Translations under genes and position numbers: made by a program
Shown: piece by piece, positions 6,101 through 6,737 of the stretch
Layout of the letters: every line of letters begins with the position of its first letter
How positions within the stretch are numbered: position 1 is the first letter of the stretch
The notes under the pieces: generated by a model
The model's database searches: none
What the model was told of the DNA's origin: nothing
Seen by the model: only the letters and a program-made list of their open reading frames with translations
DNA from: Pseudomonadota bacterium
GTDB taxonomy: Bacteria > Pseudomonadota > Gammaproteobacteria > Pseudomonadales > Azotimanducaceae
Reading direction: 5' to 3'
NCBI GenBank assembly: GCA_009936895.1
Contig: JAACDS010000299.1
Span: 1 to 6,737 of the forward strand
DNA length: 6,737 nt

Positions 6101-6737
6101 GCAGCCTAAGGATTTGTCGGGCTGGTTGAGTTACATCGGCCAGCAACATCCGAAGGGGATTGATATGGGCCTCGAGCGCTTTTCTCGCGTGCAGCACGCC
6201 CTCAACCTCAAACAACCTGCGCCGAGGGTAATCACGATCGCCGGCACCAACGGCAAAGGAAGTACCGCGAGAGTGACAGAGGCACTGTTGTTGGATGCGG
6301 GATACTCGGTGGGGACGACGTTGTCGCCCCATGTGTGGCGGTTCAACGAGCGTATACGTATTGACGGTGTCGAGGCCAGCGATGCCACGATCTGCAACGC
6401 TTTTGCTGCCATTGATGAGGCGCGAGATGACCTGCCGCTGACCTATTTCGAGTTCAGTGCTTTAGCCGCGCTTTTTTGCATGGCCCGGTCCAAGGTTGAT
6501 ATCGCCGTTCTCGAGATTGGTTTGGGCGGACGACTGGACGCCTTTAACGCAGTCGACGCGGATATTGCAGTGATTACCAGCATTGGCCTGGACCATCAGG
6601 CGTTTCTTGGTGATACGCGGGAGGTCATTGGTGGCGAAAAAGCGGGCATCTTGCGTGCCGGTCAACGCGTGGTACTGGGTCGAAACATGCCGGAAAGCGT
6701 CTACGCACGCTGTCGCATTCTGGGCCTGACGCCTAGC
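6093..6737 (+). CDS. folC: Folylpolyglutamate synthase / dihydrofolate synthase, 3' end cut by window edge
   Basis: ATP-dependent Mur-ligase-family enzyme that adds glutamate to dihydropteroate and to folates in the cytoplasm. The visible 215 codons are open to the last base; full FolC has about 420 residues, so about half is seen. Seen: LSGWLSYIGQQHPKGIDMGLER at the start; the P-loop AGTNGKGST at 50-58; SPHVWRFNERIRIDG at 78-92, a typical FolC signature; YFEFSALAALF at 118-128; VLEIGLGGRLDAFNAVDADI with the probable Mg-binding Glu141; SIGLDHQAFLG with His168; and EKAGILR with Lys183, the likely equivalent of the carbamoylated lysine of this family. ATG 6093 overlaps the end of trpA by eight bases, with AAGG (6084-6087) five bases upstream, so it is probably coupled to trpA. 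accD, which usually comes directly before folC here, is missing. Whether the enzyme is bifunctional cannot be judged from this half. Confidence 0.95.
   Translation, partial: MPEQPKDLSGWLSYIGQQHPKGIDMGLERFSRVQHALNLKQPAPRVITIAGTNGKGSTARVTEALLLDAGYSVGTTLSPHVWRFNERIRIDGVEASDATICNAFAAIDEARDDLPLTYFEFSALAALFCMARSKVDIAVLEIGLGGRLDAFNAVDADIAVITSIGLDHQAFLGDTREVIGGEKAGILRAGQRVVLGRNMPESVYARCRILGLTPS

Noticed and set aside
1..6737. Mobile element, CRISPR array or defence/phage genes
   Set aside because: The window is filled by seven recognised housekeeping genes in a conserved order; there are no transposase-like frames, terminal inverted repeats or regularly spaced repeat arrays.

Overview
The window is a stretch of ordinary chromosomal housekeeping DNA from a bacterium that looks like a gammaproteobacterium. 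All genes are on the + strand. The gene order asd - fimV - truA - trpF - trpB - trpA - folC matches the neighbourhood known from Pseudomonas- and Xanthomonas-like bacteria. fimV between asd and truA, and a FimV with a periplasmic LysM-like domain, one membrane span and a C-terminal cytoplasmic helical motif, point to the same group. I cannot name the genus. Both ends are cut: asd lacks its first roughly 28 codons and folC runs off the right edge.

Layout. Bases 1-940 hold the 3' part of asd (lysine/threonine/methionine and cell wall precursor supply). Bases 941-1046 are a short intergenic region with a small hairpin, a weak promoter-like element and a good ribosome binding site for a TTG-started fimV (1047-2474). 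truA (tRNA pseudouridine synthase) follows, most likely starting at a GTG inside the end of fimV. A 123-base gap (3280-3402) carries two pairs of short direct repeats and a plausible sigma-70 promoter. It leads into a tightly packed block trpF-trpB-trpA-folC, with spacings of +2, -1 and -8 bases, so translational coupling is likely. TrpF makes CdRP from phosphoribosylanthranilate. Indole-glycerol phosphate synthase (TrpC), not in the window, turns CdRP into indole-3-glycerol phosphate, and TrpA/TrpB convert that to tryptophan.

What stands out. The trpF reading frame is interrupted by one in-frame amber codon at 3787-3789, while the frame on both sides stays clearly TrpF-like. The stop falls in the loop just before barrel strand 6 and removes the catalytic aspartate. 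TrpA has glutamate where the catalytic aspartate (E. coli Asp60) is expected, and asparagine at the Asp130 position. accD, usually found just before folC in this neighbourhood, is absent. I see no mobile element, CRISPR array, RNA gene or phage feature, and no evidence for a new multi-gene system. The most useful observations concern the state of the tryptophan genes.
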